This document shows, in pieces, positions 17,027 to 26,643 of a DNA stretch of 64,000 bases. Origin of the DNA: Herpetosiphon aurantiacus DSM 785 (GTDB lineage: Bacteria > Chloroflexota > Chloroflexia > Chloroflexales > Herpetosiphonaceae); NCBI GenBank assembly GCA_000018565.1, contig CP000875.1, positions 1,689,199 through 1,753,198 of the forward strand, in the 5' to 3' direction. A model generated the notes under the pieces. The model was not told the DNA's origin, did not search any database, and was given only the letters and a program-made list of their open reading frames with translations. How positions within the stretch are numbered: the stretch's first letter is position 1; each line of letters opens with the position of its first letter. Position numbers and translations under genes: made by a program.

Positions 17027-17605
17027 ATGAGCAAAACTGAACGTGAGAAAATGTTGGCGGGTGAATTATATTCAGCCTTTGATCCTGAATTACAGGCGCT
17101 TTCGCTACGAAGCCGCCGCTTGAGTCGCCAATTTCATGCAATTGAGCCAGGTCAGCCAGAGCAATCGCGAGCGTTGCTGGGTGAATGGTTTGGGCACATT
17201 GGCGAAAATGTTTGGATCGAGCCACCATTTTTCTGTGATTACGGGGCGCACATTCGTTTGGGCAATAATGTCTTTTTCAACGCCAATTGTGTGATTCTCG
17301 ATTGTAACTACATTACGATTGGTGACAACACGATGTGTGGCCCAGCGGTGCAAATTTATGCTGCCAGTCATCCGCTGATCGCGAGTGAACGGATCAAAGG
17401 GCCGGAATTAGGCTTTCCGGTGACGATTGGCAAAAATGTTTGGATCGGCGGCGGCTCGATCATCTGCCCAGGCGTGACGATTGGCGATAACACCACGATT
17501 GGCGCTGGTAGTGTAGTGACCAAAGATATTCCGGCGAATGTCTTTGCGGCGGGCAATCCATGTCGGGTCATTCGCGAATTGACTGATCCTAGTCTTAGCG
17601 AATAG
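17027..17605 (+). CDS. maa: Maltose/galactoside O-acetyltransferase-like protein
   Basis: A 192-residue hexapeptide-repeat acetyltransferase of the Maa/LacA/NodL family. It opens with the family's N-terminal helix (TEREKMLAGELYSAFDPEL), then the left-handed beta-helix with repeats such as IRLGNNVFFNANCVIL and VTIGDNTTIGAGSVV. The catalytic histidine is in YAASHPL near residue 115, and the C-terminus AAGNPCRVIREL is characteristic. The enzyme transfers acetyl from acetyl-CoA to the 6-hydroxyl of sugars. A GAGGA box precedes the ATG, and a candidate LacI-type site lies upstream. Exact sugar unknown. Confidence 0.87.
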   Translation: MSKTEREKMLAGELYSAFDPELQALSLRSRRLSRQFHAIEPGQPEQSRALLGEWFGHIGENVWIEPPFFCDYGAHIRLGNNVFFNANCVILDCNYITIGDNTMCGPAVQIYAASHPLIASERIKGPELGFPVTIGKNVWIGGGSIICPGVTIGDNTTIGAGSVVTKDIPANVFAAGNPCRVIRELTDPSLSE

Positions 17606-17632
17606 GCGTATAATACAAAAAACGGCTTTTTC

Positions 17633-17661
17633 AATGCCAGCGTCAGGTTGATGCTGGCGTT
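17633..17661 (+). terminator. Terminator after maltose acetyltransferase gene
   Basis: A 13-bp stem with two wobble pairs (AATGCCAGCGTCA and TGATGCTGGCGTT) and a 3-nt loop, followed by GTTGTC. It separates this gene from dusB. A TATAAT-like box at 17609-17614 upstream of the hairpin has no good -35 partner. Confidence 0.55.
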
Positions 17662-17687
17662 GTTGTCATATTAACGAAATTACATGG

Positions 17688-18776
17688 ATGCAGCTTATGC
17701 CTGATACTCTGACCCAAGCATTGCCCGAATCATTTCAACTTGGCTCAATGCGCATTTTTCCAAACATGGTGCTGGCCCCGATGGCTGGCGTAACCGATTC
17801 AGTCTTTCGGCGGCTGGTGTTGTCGTTGGGTGGCTGTGGCTTGGTTGTTTCTGAGATGACCAATGCTGCCAGTGTTTCGCCCAAGGCCATGAAACGCCAT
17901 CGCTTGCTGGATTATCTGCCCGAAGAACGGCCAATTTCGATTCAACTTTCGGGCAACGACCCCGATTTGGTGGCAACCGCCGCCCGCTTTGTTGAAGAAC
18001 TTGGCCCCGATGTAATTGACATAAACTGTGGCTGCCCTTCGCCCAAAGTCACTGGTGGCGGCCATGGTTCGGCCTTGCTCAAAGATTTGCCCAAAATGCA
18101 GCAAATGCTCAAAGCCGTGTATGCAGCGATCAACATTCCGTTTACGCTCAAATTTCGGGCTGGCTGGGATGAGCAATCGCTAAATTATATTGATACCGCT
18201 AAAATTGCTGAAGATGCTGGTTGTGCCGCGATTACCTTGCATCCACGTACCAAAGTGCAAGGCTACAGCGGCGATGCCGATTGGTCGCGGGTTGCTGAAG
18301 TTGTGCAAGCAGTCTCGATTCCGGTGATTGGCTCAGGCGATGTGCGCACACCAGCCGATGCTTTGGCGCGTTTGGAGCAAACTGGGGTTGCAGCAGTGAT
18401 GATTGGTCGAGCTGCCATGGCCAATCCATGGATTTTTCGCCAAATTGCTCAATTGCGGGCAGGCGAACCCATATTTGTGCCAACACCAAGCGATAAACGT
18501 GATTTGCTGGTGCGCTATGTTGATATGTGTGCTGAAACTATGGTTGAGCGCCAAGCCCTTGGCAAGCTAAAACAACTGATTGGTCAATTCAGCATTGGTT
18601 TGTATGCTAGCAACCAATTGCGCCGCGATGTACAACGTGCCAACGAAATTGAAGCCGCCAAAGCGATTATTGCCAACTTTTTTGAGCCATTTATCAGCGG
18701 CGCGGTCGAGGCGGTCGAAGTGCCCGACGAAATCGCCGTGATCAAAGAAGGTTGCGAGAACGGCGCGAATAATTAG
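17688..18776 (+). CDS. dusB: tRNA-dihydrouridine synthase DusB
   Basis: A 362-residue FMN enzyme reducing uridine to dihydrouridine in tRNA. Diagnostic segments are LAPMAGVTDSVFRRL, the active-site cysteine in DINCGCPSPKVTGGGHGSALL near residue 110, the lysine in FTLKFRAGWD, the histidine pair region ITLHPRTKVQGYSG and the FMN phosphate site IGSGDV ... VMIGRAAMANPWIF. The GCG/CPSPKV pattern and length fit DusB. The ATG at 17688 lacks a strong ribosome binding site; an ATG at 17697 with GGA upstream is possible. The C-terminal helical domain is complete. No Fis gene follows, as expected outside enterobacteria. Confidence 0.93.
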   Translation: MQLMPDTLTQALPESFQLGSMRIFPNMVLAPMAGVTDSVFRRLVLSLGGCGLVVSEMTNAASVSPKAMKRHRLLDYLPEERPISIQLSGNDPDLVATAARFVEELGPDVIDINCGCPSPKVTGGGHGSALLKDLPKMQQMLKAVYAAINIPFTLKFRAGWDEQSLNYIDTAKIAEDAGCAAITLHPRTKVQGYSGDADWSRVAEVVQAVSIPVIGSGDVRTPADALARLEQTGVAAVMIGRAAMANPWIFRQIAQLRAGEPIFVPTPSDKRDLLVRYVDMCAETMVERQALGKLKQLIGQFSIGLYASNQLRRDVQRANEIEAAKAIIANFFEPFISGAVEAVEVPDEIAVIKEGCENGANN

Positions 18777-18935
18777 GCCGAGGGATCAGAGGCTAGCGGT
18801 TAGGGGTCAGCGTCGTGCGATGAAGTCAAAAGGCAAAAGTCAACAACCTGTTATTGTATTCGGGCAATTCGTGGCGAGAAACAGCCCTAGCGGTTCTAAA
18901 CTTCGTGGCCCTTCGTGTCCTTCGTGGATCATTGC
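18777..18935 (-). repeat. Dispersed CCACGAAG-type repeat, copy C
   Basis: Non-coding spacer carrying CTTCGTGGCCCTTCGTG and relatives (18901-18931) plus a fragment AATTCGTGGCGAGAAAC. In reverse orientation these match the CCACGAAG ... CACGAAGG and GTTTTTGGCTACGAATT parts of the repeats near 53.6-53.9 and 54.6-54.7 kb. The rest of the gap to 19070 shows no gene. Confidence 0.6.
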
Positions 18936-19070
18936 GACAGCCCCTGACACACCGATGAGCGATACTATCAGCAGAAAGACCAATGACATGGACAATCGGC
19001 TCAGGTATAATGTGCAAGAAACCGGTGTAGCACAGCGTTGCTGTGTGTTATGCTCAATGCGAGGTGGCTC

Positions 19071-19577
19071 ATGGAAGAACCAGAATACCGTCCTGAACTT
19101 GACCCAGAACATGAACAGGCCGCTGGCTGGCGTGGTTTCAGCACTTTAGGGCTGTTTCTTGAAGAAGATGGCTGGTTTCCGCAACGTGTCGAAGATCGTC
19201 CAGCCTATCGCATGCATTATCAAGGCGCAAATGTTGATATTCGTTGTTTGGCCCAAATTAAGCTTGAACAAGAACAATTATTAATTTATGCCTACGCTCC
19301 GATGAAAGTTCCTGAAGATAAGCGCCAGTTGGTGGCCGAATATTTGATTCGCGCTAACTATGGCTTGCATATTGGGAATTTCGAGCTTGATTTTAGCGAT
19401 GGTGAAGTTCGCTTCAAGAGTAGCCTCGATTTTGAAGATGAAACGCTGACCTTTATTTGGATTCGTAACGCGATTTATCCATCGGTTCACTTGATGAATC
19501 GCTATTTCCCGGGCTTGATGATGGTGATGTATGGCGAGAAAACGCCTGCCGAAGCGATTACCGTCATCGAACAATAG
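19071..19577 (+). CDS. YbjN-like domain protein
   Basis: A 168-residue soluble acidic protein with a pattern like the YbjN/type III chaperone-like fold: a first helix, then RVEDRPAYRMHYQGANVDIRC, QEQLLIYAYAPMKV, a helix KRQLVAEYLIRANYGLHIGNFELD and the closing DGEVRFKSSLDFEDETL. Family members are small, often involved in protein-protein interaction, and have no known catalytic activity. I chose the ATG at 19071 because GAGGTGG lies five bases upstream; an upstream codon at 19038 has no such signal. It ends at a bidirectional hairpin. Confidence 0.75.
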   Translation: MEEPEYRPELDPEHEQAAGWRGFSTLGLFLEEDGWFPQRVEDRPAYRMHYQGANVDIRCLAQIKLEQEQLLIYAYAPMKVPEDKRQLVAEYLIRANYGLHIGNFELDFSDGEVRFKSSLDFEDETLTFIWIRNAIYPSVHLMNRYFPGLMMVMYGEKTPAEAITVIEQ

Positions 19578-19583
19578 CCGATT

Positions 19584-19617
19584 TGACCCCTTGCCCACAT
19601 GGTTGAGCAAGGGGTCA
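19584..19617. terminator. Bidirectional terminator between YbjN-like and antiporter genes
   Basis: A perfect 11-bp stem (TGACCCCTTGC with GCAAGGGGTCA) and 12-nt loop between convergent stop codons. Confidence 0.7.
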
Positions 19618-19627
19618 GTGTTTGGCA

Positions 19628-21091
19628 TTATGCAGCTTGGTTGGCAATATTTAGGCGTTGGTTAATTACCTCAAGCGCCTGTTGATCGGCCAACATCAGA
19701 ATTTTGTCGTTGGCTTGAACCCGCGTGTTGCCGCTGGGCACAATCGTCTCACGCCCACGCCGAATTAGCACAACTAACGCGCCGCGTGGCAGTTGCAATT
19801 CCATAATGTTGCGCCCAGCTAAACGGGCATCATCAGGCACAACCACCTCGTAAACGGTACTCTCAGGGCTGATCTCAGGAATAAAATCCAAGGGCATGCT
19901 GTTGATTTGAATATCATGTGAATTGAGTTTTAGCCGATCAGCCACCCAACCAATGCTCATTCCCTGCACCGTAACTGAGGCCAGCACGACGAAGAAAATT
20001 AAATGAAACATATCGTTGGCTTGGGGAACTCCCGCTATCAATGGAAATGTTGCCAACACAATTGGCACAGCTCCGCGTAGGCCTGCCCAGCTAATCATCA
20101 AGCGTTCGCGCAACTTGAAGCGCGTCCAGCCGAGTGCCACAATCACGCTGATTGGTCGTGCAATAAACATCAAAAAGATTGCCAGCAACAGGCCTTTGCC
20201 AATTAATGGGACAAGTTGTGATGGGTAAACCAACAATCCCAAAGTTAAGAACATGGCAATTTGCATCAGCCAGGCAATCCCCTCGTGAAAGCGAATTAAA
20301 CTGCGGCGGTGAATAATTGGCCGATTGCCAACCACCAAACCTGCCACATACACCGCCAAGAAGCCATTGCCATGCACCAACATGGCCGCCCCATACACCA
20401 TAATCGTCATCGATAAGGTCAAGACTGGATAAAGCCCATCTTGCAGACGTAACCGATTGATCAGCCATGTGATTAGGTAGCCACCAAGCCCACCAATCAC
20501 CACCCCTAAAACCATTTCGAGCACAAACTCGATGGCCAACGCGCCCACCGAATGGCCGCTACTGGTTAGATAACTCGTCAGCCCAATCGTTAAAAACACG
20601 GCGATTGGATCATTGCTGCCCGATTCTAGCTCGATCAGCGATTCAACTGGCTCAGGCAGGCGTACTCCCCGCGTGCGAAGCACATTGAACACGGCTGCGG
20701 CATCAGTTGAGGAAATAATTGCCCCCAACAATAAGCCAACAACTGGTGGCAAATCAAACAGCCAAACTGCAATTGCTGCTACCATACTGGCGCTAATCAC
20801 CACTCCAATGTTGGCTAGCAATAAGCCTGGGCCAATGACTGCTCGAATTCGATGCCAATGGGTTTCAAGGCCACCCGAGAACAAAATATAAATCAGCGCG
20901 ACAATCCCGACTACTTGGGCAACTGCCGCATTATCGAAATTGATATCGCCAGGGCCGTCAGAGCCAGCGAGCATGCCAATGCCCATAAACAGCACCAAGG
21001 CCGGAATCCCCCAGCGATCCGATAAGGTGCTGACAATAATGCTAATTAGCACCAAACTTCCGGCGATGACAAAAATGCTTTCTGTGCTCAT
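19628..21091 (-). CDS. K+/H+ antiporter, CPA1 family (NhaP2/CvrA-like) with TrkA-C domain
   Basis: A 487-residue membrane protein. About 12-13 hydrophobic segments span residues 5-390, with the CPA1 signatures ILFSGGLETHW, the conserved SSTDAAAVFNVLR and ELESGSNDPIAVFLT (Asp-containing ion site) and SWAGLRGAVPIVLATFPL. The last 80 residues form a TrkA-C/RCK-C nucleotide or ligand-binding domain (VVPDDARLAGRNIMELQLPRGALVVLIRRG). Related proteins exchange cytoplasmic K+ or Na+ for protons in osmotic or pH adaptation. An ATG at 21091 with AAAGGAGG directly upstream was chosen over the GTG at 21109. It begins 33 bases after the ABC permease gene on the same strand, so it is likely cotranscribed. 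Confidence 0.88.
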   Translation of the reverse strand: MSTESIFVIAGSLVLISIIVSTLSDRWGIPALVLFMGIGMLAGSDGPGDINFDNAAVAQVVGIVALIYILFSGGLETHWHRIRAVIGPGLLLANIGVVISASMVAAIAVWLFDLPPVVGLLLGAIISSTDAAAVFNVLRTRGVRLPEPVESLIELESGSNDPIAVFLTIGLTSYLTSSGHSVGALAIEFVLEMVLGVVIGGLGGYLITWLINRLRLQDGLYPVLTLSMTIMVYGAAMLVHGNGFLAVYVAGLVVGNRPIIHRRSLIRFHEGIAWLMQIAMFLTLGLLVYPSQLVPLIGKGLLLAIFLMFIARPISVIVALGWTRFKLRERLMISWAGLRGAVPIVLATFPLIAGVPQANDMFHLIFFVVLASVTVQGMSIGWVADRLKLNSHDIQINSMPLDFIPEISPESTVYEVVVPDDARLAGRNIMELQLPRGALVVLIRRGRETIVPSGNTRVQANDKILMLADQQALEVINQRLNIANQAA

Positions 21092-21124
21092 TGGCCTCCT
21101 TTTGAGCACGCCTGTGCCCGAATG

Positions 21125-23674
21125 CTATTCTTCCCGCAACGCCAACGCTGGCGAGGTACGCCCCATTTTCCACGCTGGATACAAGCCTGCCAACAGCGCT
21201 GCCACAACTGCTACAATCAAGGCTTGCAGCAATAAGTTGGGGTCGAGAATCAGCTGCATCGTCCAGCCAAATGATCGTTTATTGATCACATAGACTAGTA
21301 CGACCGCTAAAATCAAGCCGACTGGCAAGGCCAATAATCCAGCAGTTAGCCCCATTAAACCAGTTTGGCTGAGCACGCTCAACCACAATTGGCGTGGGGT
21401 CATGCCATTGGCGCGTAAAACTCCAAGTTCGCGGCTTCGTTCTAATTGTAAGGCCATTAATGCGCTTAAAATGCCGATAAAGGCAACAATTGTGGCCAAT
21501 AACTGCAAAACTGCCGTGATTGCAAAGGTGCGGTCGAAAATTTCCAAGGTGCTTTGGCGCAAAGCTTGGTTCGATTGCACCTTCAAATCTTGAATTGGTG
21601 CAGCTAAAGCCTGAATTTGACTGATCGTCGTGGCACTATCAGCGTTCTCAGCCAGCCAAATCGTGATCGAATGCACCGTATCAACATCCCAATATTTGGC
21701 AAAATCACGCCGATTCATGGAGATGTAGCCTTGATCCGAGGCATAATCGTAGTACACTCCGGCGATCGTAAATTGTTGTGGGCCGCGTTCGGTTTGTAAG
21801 GTGATACTATCGCCAAGCCCTCGCCCATAACGATAGCTAAATGGCTCGGAAACCCAAACTTGGCCTTGTTCGGCAAAGCCTTGCCAAGCCTGCTCAGCAT
21901 CGGTGATAAAGCTCAATGCCCGCCGACTCAAACTTGAATCTTGATAATTGGCGACGGCTAATTGAACTGGCCCAAGCTCACTTTCGACCCGTAAGTTCAG
22001 CAGGGTCGTCATCGAGGCAACACTGGGTAATTGATCGATTTGTTCGACTAAGCGTAGATCAATCGCGGTGTCAGCACGATTAGCGCTCAAACTGGGAGCC
22101 GACACAAACACATCAGCCTGCAACGATTGATCAAGCCAGCGAACGACCGTTGTGCGAAACGAGCCAATCATCGTGCCAGCGCCAACCGTGACCGAAACCG
22201 CCACCATCAAGGCAGCAATTGCTACGCCAGTGCGGCTCAAGGCGGCAACCACATCACGAGCGGCCATCTTACCAAGCAGCCCAAACATGCGGTTGAGTGG
22301 AATTTGCAACAATCGCATCATCTGCAAGGTGACAAATGGCGTGAACAAGGCACAGCCAATGATCACCCCAAACATGGCTGAAAAACTGAGGAACAAGCTG
22401 CGCGATGGAATTTGCAGCAAAGCCACGCCCAAACCTGCTAAACCCAAGCCTGCCAAGGTCAAGCGTGGCACAATCCGTTGAATTCGTTCTTCGATTGAGG
22501 AACGTCGTAGCACCGTGCGTGGCGGTGAGAACATAGCTTCAAGTGCTGGAATGCTGGCGGCAATCAAGGTTGCGCCCAAGCCCAGCCCAAAACCTTTAAT
22601 TAATTGGATGTTGTCAATCGCAATGTTTTGTACATTGACGCTGAAATAGAGGTCGTTGATCGTTTGGGTGACCAGTCGCACCAAACCACGGCCAAGCACG
22701 ATGCCCAATAGCACCCCGAGGATTGCCCCGATGGTGCCAATCACGGCGGCCTCGATCAGAATTTGGCTGAATAGTTCGCGCCGTGTCACGCCCAACGAGC
22801 GCAAAATGCCAAACAAACCACGCCGCTGCACCACCGAAAAAGTCATGGTGTTGTAAATCAGGAAAACCCCGACGATCAAGGCCAATAAACTGAGTGCTTG
22901 TAAATTGAGTTCAAAGGCGCGGGTCATCTGTTGCAGGGTTTCGCTGCGGGCGGCGGGGGTCGTCAGGGTCGCATCAGCAGGCAACAACGGCTTGATTTGC
23001 TCAAGGATTGCGCTGCGTTGCTCCTCAGGCAAAATCAAATCGATGCGACTAATCCGATCTGGTTGACCAACTAACTCCTGCGCGGTCGCAATATCAACTA
23101 AAATCAAATCGGCCAAAGCTTCTTGACTTAATTGATCGCCTCCAGCGATCAACCCAATAATCGTAATGTTGCGGCGCTGGCCGTCGATCCGCGTTTCAAG
23201 GGTTTGGCCGACGGTCAAAGCAAGAGTTTGGGCAGTTTGCGCCGAAATCAAGCCAGTATTTGGCTCAGTCAATAGCGCTTGCAGATCGGTTTGGTTATTG
23301 AAGAGAGTTGCCAAATATGGTCGAAACGGCTGTTCGGCAAATGGGTCGATGCCAAATAAACGAAATGAACGGCCTGGCTGATTGGGCAGACTGATTGTGC
23401 GATCAACGACTGGCGCGACCGCTGATAAGCCTAATTCAGTGCGCAACTGAGCGTATAAATCGCTGGACAAGCCATTTTGCCCCGCCAGAATTTGATCGGT
23501 GGTTTTGCCAGTGACGCTCTCGGTGGAGAGCATAAAGGCCCGTTGGGCACTGCCATTGGCTAAATCAATCGCGATCACCACCGCCACGCCCAAGGCCACG
23601 CCTAAAATTGCCAGCAAAACCTGGGCGGGGTGGCGGAGTAAATAGCGCAAACTACTGCGATAGAGCAACTTCAT
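21125..23674 (-). CDS. ABC transporter permease with two FtsX/MacB domains
   Basis: An 849-residue membrane protein with a first transmembrane helix ([18 protein letters not shown]), a large extracytoplasmic domain (about 45-255), three helices of the first FtsX domain ([13 protein letters not shown] onward), a fourth helix pair, a second extracytoplasmic region (about 510-700) and a terminal three-helix FtsX domain ending [15 protein letters not shown]. This duplicated layout is that of type VII (MacB/LolCE/YtrF-like) mechanotransmission exporters. Its ATG overlaps the stop of the ATPase gene (ATGA, 23671-23674), indicating translational coupling. Cargo unknown: lipoprotein, peptide or lipid are all possible. 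Confidence 0.88.
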   Translation of the reverse strand: MKLLYRSSLRYLLRHPAQVLLAILGVALGVAVVIAIDLANGSAQRAFMLSTESVTGKTTDQILAGQNGLSSDLYAQLRTELGLSAVAPVVDRTISLPNQPGRSFRLFGIDPFAEQPFRPYLATLFNNQTDLQALLTEPNTGLISAQTAQTLALTVGQTLETRIDGQRRNITIIGLIAGGDQLSQEALADLILVDIATAQELVGQPDRISRIDLILPEEQRSAILEQIKPLLPADATLTTPAARSETLQQMTRAFELNLQALSLLALIVGVFLIYNTMTFSVVQRRGLFGILRSLGVTRRELFSQILIEAAVIGTIGAILGVLLGIVLGRGLVRLVTQTINDLYFSVNVQNIAIDNIQLIKGFGLGLGATLIAASIPALEAMFSPPRTVLRRSSIEERIQRIVPRLTLAGLGLAGLGVALLQIPSRSLFLSFSAMFGVIIGCALFTPFVTLQMMRLLQIPLNRMFGLLGKMAARDVVAALSRTGVAIAALMVAVSVTVGAGTMIGSFRTTVVRWLDQSLQADVFVSAPSLSANRADTAIDLRLVEQIDQLPSVASMTTLLNLRVESELGPVQLAVANYQDSSLSRRALSFITDAEQAWQGFAEQGQVWVSEPFSYRYGRGLGDSITLQTERGPQQFTIAGVYYDYASDQGYISMNRRDFAKYWDVDTVHSITIWLAENADSATTISQIQALAAPIQDLKVQSNQALRQSTLEIFDRTFAITAVLQLLATIVAFIGILSALMALQLERSRELGVLRANGMTPRQLWLSVLSQTGLMGLTAGLLALPVGLILAVVLVYVINKRSFGWTMQLILDPNLLLQALIVAVVAALLAGLYPAWKMGRTSPALALREE

Positions 23675-24372
23675 AGTTCAACCTCAGCCAAGCTATGTTC
23701 GACCAACTGCCCATCGACCATGCTCAACAACCGATCGGCGCGGCGAGCGACTTCGAGCGAGTGGGTGACCATCAACAGGGTTTTGCCAGCTTGGCGGCTC
23801 ATCTCATCGAGCAAATTGAGCACCTCTTGGCCGGTCGTGGCATCCAAATTACCAGTTGGTTCGTCGGCAAGAATCAGCAGTGGGTCGTGAGCCAAAGCAC
23901 GGGCGATCGCAATTCGTTGTTGTTCGCCGCCCGAAAGCTTATCGGGGTAAACATGGCGACGATCAAAGAGATGCACGCGGCGCAGCAATTCATAGGCGCG
24001 TTCACGTTGAGCGGCAGTTAATCGACCTGCTAATTCCAGCGGCAACAGCACATTTTCTTCGACGCTGAGGGTTGGAATCAAATTGAAAAATTGGAACACA
24101 AAGCCAATGTTTTGCCGTCGAAATAGCGTGCGTTGATGCTCGTTGAGCTGGCCCAGCTCAATGTCGTTAATTGTAATTCGGCCTGAGCTGGGCGCATCGA
24201 TGCCACTTAAAATATTCAGCAAGGTCGATTTGCCCGAACCAGAACGCCCAAGCAAGGCAATCACTTCGCCCTGCTGAATTCGAGCATTGATATCGCGCAG
24301 CACCAGCCGCGCTTGGCCCGCTTCTTGAAACGATTTTGTAACATGGTCAAGATTAATTAATATTTCTGGCAT
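23671..24372 (-). CDS. ABC transporter ATPase, MacB/LolD type
   Basis: A 233-residue nucleotide-binding subunit. Motifs are complete: Walker [14 protein letters not shown]-loop [10 protein letters not shown], signature [17 protein letters not shown], Walker [14 protein letters not shown] and switch histidine in MVTHSLEVA. The [16 protein letters not shown] stretch and length are typical of the LolD/MacB/FtsE-like group that pairs with FtsX-fold permeases. It is the first gene of a minus-strand run with the permease (4-base overlap) and the antiporter. The ATG follows TAGGAA. Confidence 0.93.
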   Translation of the reverse strand: MPEILINLDHVTKSFQEAGQARLVLRDINARIQQGEVIALLGRSGSGKSTLLNILSGIDAPSSGRITINDIELGQLNEHQRTLFRRQNIGFVFQFFNLIPTLSVEENVLLPLELAGRLTAAQRERAYELLRRVHLFDRRHVYPDKLSGGEQQRIAIARALAHDPLLILADEPTGNLDATTGQEVLNLLDEMSRQAGKTLLMVTHSLEVARRADRLLSMVDGQLVEHSLAEVEL

Positions 24373-24539
24373 ATATTCCTACTTAATCAGCACCAGATGT
24401 GCTATGCTAGGGCTTAGGGAATTGAGGCATTGCGCTTAAACTGTAACACTGATTTGCGTTCATTGCCCAAATTTTCACAATGATCTTGATCGGCATGGTA
24501 TAATCGCCGAGAACCACCAGCGAACAGAGGATAGTGCTC

Positions 24540-25877
24540 GTGTACGATTTTGAACAGCTTGACTCCTATGAACTGCTTGGCGTGACGCGAAGCGCTCCGC
24601 CAGAGGAAATCAAACGGGCGTATCGCCAAGAAATTGCCAAATATCACCCTGATCGTTGGAGCAGTGCTAGCCCCAACGAACAAGAATATGCCCGCAAACG
24701 AGCTTCAGCGATTACCGAAGCCTATAGTTTGACCCAAAAAGACAAGCCTGTTCGGCGGGCAACTCCGAGCGCAGCGGCAACTCCTGAGCCAGTTGGTAAT
24801 CCTGAGCGGTTGGCTCAGCTTTACGAGCATGGCCGTAGTTTGCTCGCTGCCAATGATTTTGCTGGTGCTGCCAATATTTTTCGCCAAATTCAAAATGCTG
24901 ATCCTTTTTATCGTGATAGCGCCGATTTGCTCTATCGCGCTGAATTTGCATTAAAACGCAACCAACCTGCCAAAGCCAAACGCCCAGTCAACAAAAAGGC
25001 TGTGGCGATTATTGGCGGTAGTGTTGGCGTTGCGGCCTTGATTGGTGCTGTTTGGGTTTTTGGTGGTTCAAATACCAACGCAACCAATCCAAATGTGACG
25101 GCAACTGCATTAATCGCTGTTGAGCTACCAACCGTCACGGTTGAAGGCGAGGTTGCTAGCAACCCAACTGCAACAAGTGATGAAGGGGTTGTGGTTGAAC
25201 CAACGCTTGAGCCAACGCTTGAGGCGACCAGCGAACCAACAGCTGAGCCAACGCTCGAACCCAGCCCGACCAGCGAGCCGACTGTTGAGCCAACGCTCGA
25301 ACCCAGCCCGACCAGCGAACCAACTGCTGCCCCAAGCAATACACCTGCTCCCTTACCAGACGATCTGAGTGGACCAATTCTTGTCACTGATAATTTGGAC
25401 GGCGGGACATGGCCGGTTGGTAATGGTGGCAACTGGAATTTTGAGTTTATCAATGGTCGCTATCATATGACCATGGTCGCTGGGGTTGGCTCGGTTTGGT
25501 CGTTTGGCCCAGCTTTGCCTGCCCAAAATGTCGTTTTGGCAGTGGATGTTGAGGCGGTCAGTGGTAGTGGTGGCTTGATGATGGGCTTTATTGATGGCAA
25601 TAATTACTATCGCTTTATTATTGCCGCCGATGGAACATGGGCTTTTCAACAACGCTTTGCGGCTCAGACCACGCTCTTGGCTTCTGGTTCAGGCCTCGGC
25701 CCAGGTCGCTTGGTGATTGCCCAGCGTGGTGCAGTAACCCATCTCTATTGGAATGATACCTATCTTGGAGAAGTTGTTTTGCCTGCGTTCCCGGGTGGAG
25801 CGTATGGTTTTGTGTTAGCTGGCAACAGTAGTGCCGATGTCTACTTTGATAACTTACGACTTCGTGCTTTGCCCTAG
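24540..25877 (+). CDS. Membrane-anchored J-domain protein with extracytoplasmic C-terminal domain
   Basis: About 445 residues. The first 65 are a J-domain (DSYELLGVTRSAPPEEIKRAY, HPD triad in KYHPDRW). A short TPR-like helical part follows (RSLLAANDFAGAANIFRQIQ), then basic residues and one transmembrane helix (AVAIIGGSVGVAALIGAVWV, about 158-180). Next comes a low-complexity stalk of PTLEPSPTSEPT repeats (about 215-270) and a beta-rich C-terminal domain of about 170 residues resembling 3-keto-disaccharide hydrolase/LamG-like lectin folds (DNLDGGTWPVGNGGNW ... DVYFDNLRLRALP). The J-domain would face the cytoplasm and could recruit DnaK; the lectin-like part would face outside. I chose the GTG at 24540 for its spacing from GAGGA; GTG at 24534 is the alternative. 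It begins a two-gene run with plsC. Confidence 0.82.
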   Translation: MYDFEQLDSYELLGVTRSAPPEEIKRAYRQEIAKYHPDRWSSASPNEQEYARKRASAITEAYSLTQKDKPVRRATPSAAATPEPVGNPERLAQLYEHGRSLLAANDFAGAANIFRQIQNADPFYRDSADLLYRAEFALKRNQPAKAKRPVNKKAVAIIGGSVGVAALIGAVWVFGGSNTNATNPNVTATALIAVELPTVTVEGEVASNPTATSDEGVVVEPTLEPTLEATSEPTAEPTLEPSPTSEPTVEPTLEPSPTSEPTAAPSNTPAPLPDDLSGPILVTDNLDGGTWPVGNGGNWNFEFINGRYHMTMVAGVGSVWSFGPALPAQNVVLAVDVEAVSGSGGLMMGFIDGNNYYRFIIAADGTWAFQQRFAAQTTLLASGSGLGPGRLVIAQRGAVTHLYWNDTYLGEVVLPAFPGGAYGFVLAGNSSADVYFDNLRLRALP

Positions 25878-25896
25878 CTGCTAGAAGGTTTGCGCC

Positions 25897-26532
25897 GTGG
25901 TGCCATTAATTTATCAAATTGTACGGTTTGTTTGCCGTGTGCTGTTGGGGATGCGTGCTCGTCTCGTTGTCGAAGGTCAAGAGCATCTTCCGGCGACTGG
26001 TGGCTATATTTTGGCCTCGAATCATGTGAGCAATTGGGACCCTGTGGCGCTTTCCTTAGGTTCGCCTGGCCATCTGATTGGAGCGCTCGGTAAGCAAGAA
26101 TTGTTTGAATTGCCGATTCTTGGGCGAATTGCCACGGCGGTTGGCGGCATTCCCGTGCGGCGGGGTGAGGCTGATCGCGAGGCTTTAGCCCGTTGTAAAG
26201 CCGTCTTGCAATCGGGTCAGCCATTAATTATTTTGCCTGAAGGCACGCGTTCGCGTTCTGGCGAGCTTTTAGAAGGCAAACATGGCATTATCGCCATGGC
26301 CCAACTGGCGAATGTGCCGATTGTGCCAGCCGCCGTGATTGGCACTAAAACGCTGGGTTGGCCATGGCGACGCTCAACGGTGATTGTGCGTTATGCTGCG
26401 CCAATTGTGGTTGATCGTAAAATTAAGGGCCACGAAGGCCGCCAACTCGCCTTGGACACGACCATGCATCAAATTGCCTCGATGCTGCCGCCAACCATGC
26501 AAGGCTTCTATAAACAAGCTTTGAGCGTCTAA
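25897..26532 (+). CDS. plsC: 1-acyl-sn-glycerol-3-phosphate acyltransferase (PlsC family)
   Basis: A 211-residue membrane-associated acyltransferase. It has the catalytic NHVSNWD (NHx4D) near residue 42, GGIPVRRGEADR, the substrate-binding PEGTRSRSGELL near residue 115 and the fourth block NVPIVPAAVIGT. It would acylate the sn-2 position of lysophosphatidic acid in phospholipid synthesis. The start is a GTG (25897) with AGAAGG upstream, 19 bases after the J-domain gene, so the two are probably one transcript that ends at the following terminator. Confidence 0.9.
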   Translation: MVPLIYQIVRFVCRVLLGMRARLVVEGQEHLPATGGYILASNHVSNWDPVALSLGSPGHLIGALGKQELFELPILGRIATAVGGIPVRRGEADREALARCKAVLQSGQPLIILPEGTRSRSGELLEGKHGIIAMAQLANVPIVPAAVIGTKTLGWPWRRSTVIVRYAAPIVVDRKIKGHEGRQLALDTTMHQIASMLPPTMQGFYKQALSV

Positions 26533-26535
26533 ATC

Positions 26536-26566
26536 AAACCCTCTCGCAGCATTTGCGAGAGGGTTT
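26536..26566 (+). terminator. Rho-independent terminator after plsC
   Basis: A perfect 13-bp stem (AAACCCTCTCGCA with TGCGAGAGGGTTT), 5-nt loop and a T-run, starting 4 bases after the stop. Confidence 0.92.
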
Positions 26567-26643
26567 TTGTTGCCCTGCATTAATTATTAACTCATGTGAT
26601 TCTGGTAGGCTTAGCTTAATTAATCACGTTGTGAGGATTAACG

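Noticed and set aside
25195-25345. Repeat array in the J-domain gene
   Set aside because: It is a low-complexity coding stalk (EPT/LEPSPTS), not a separate element.
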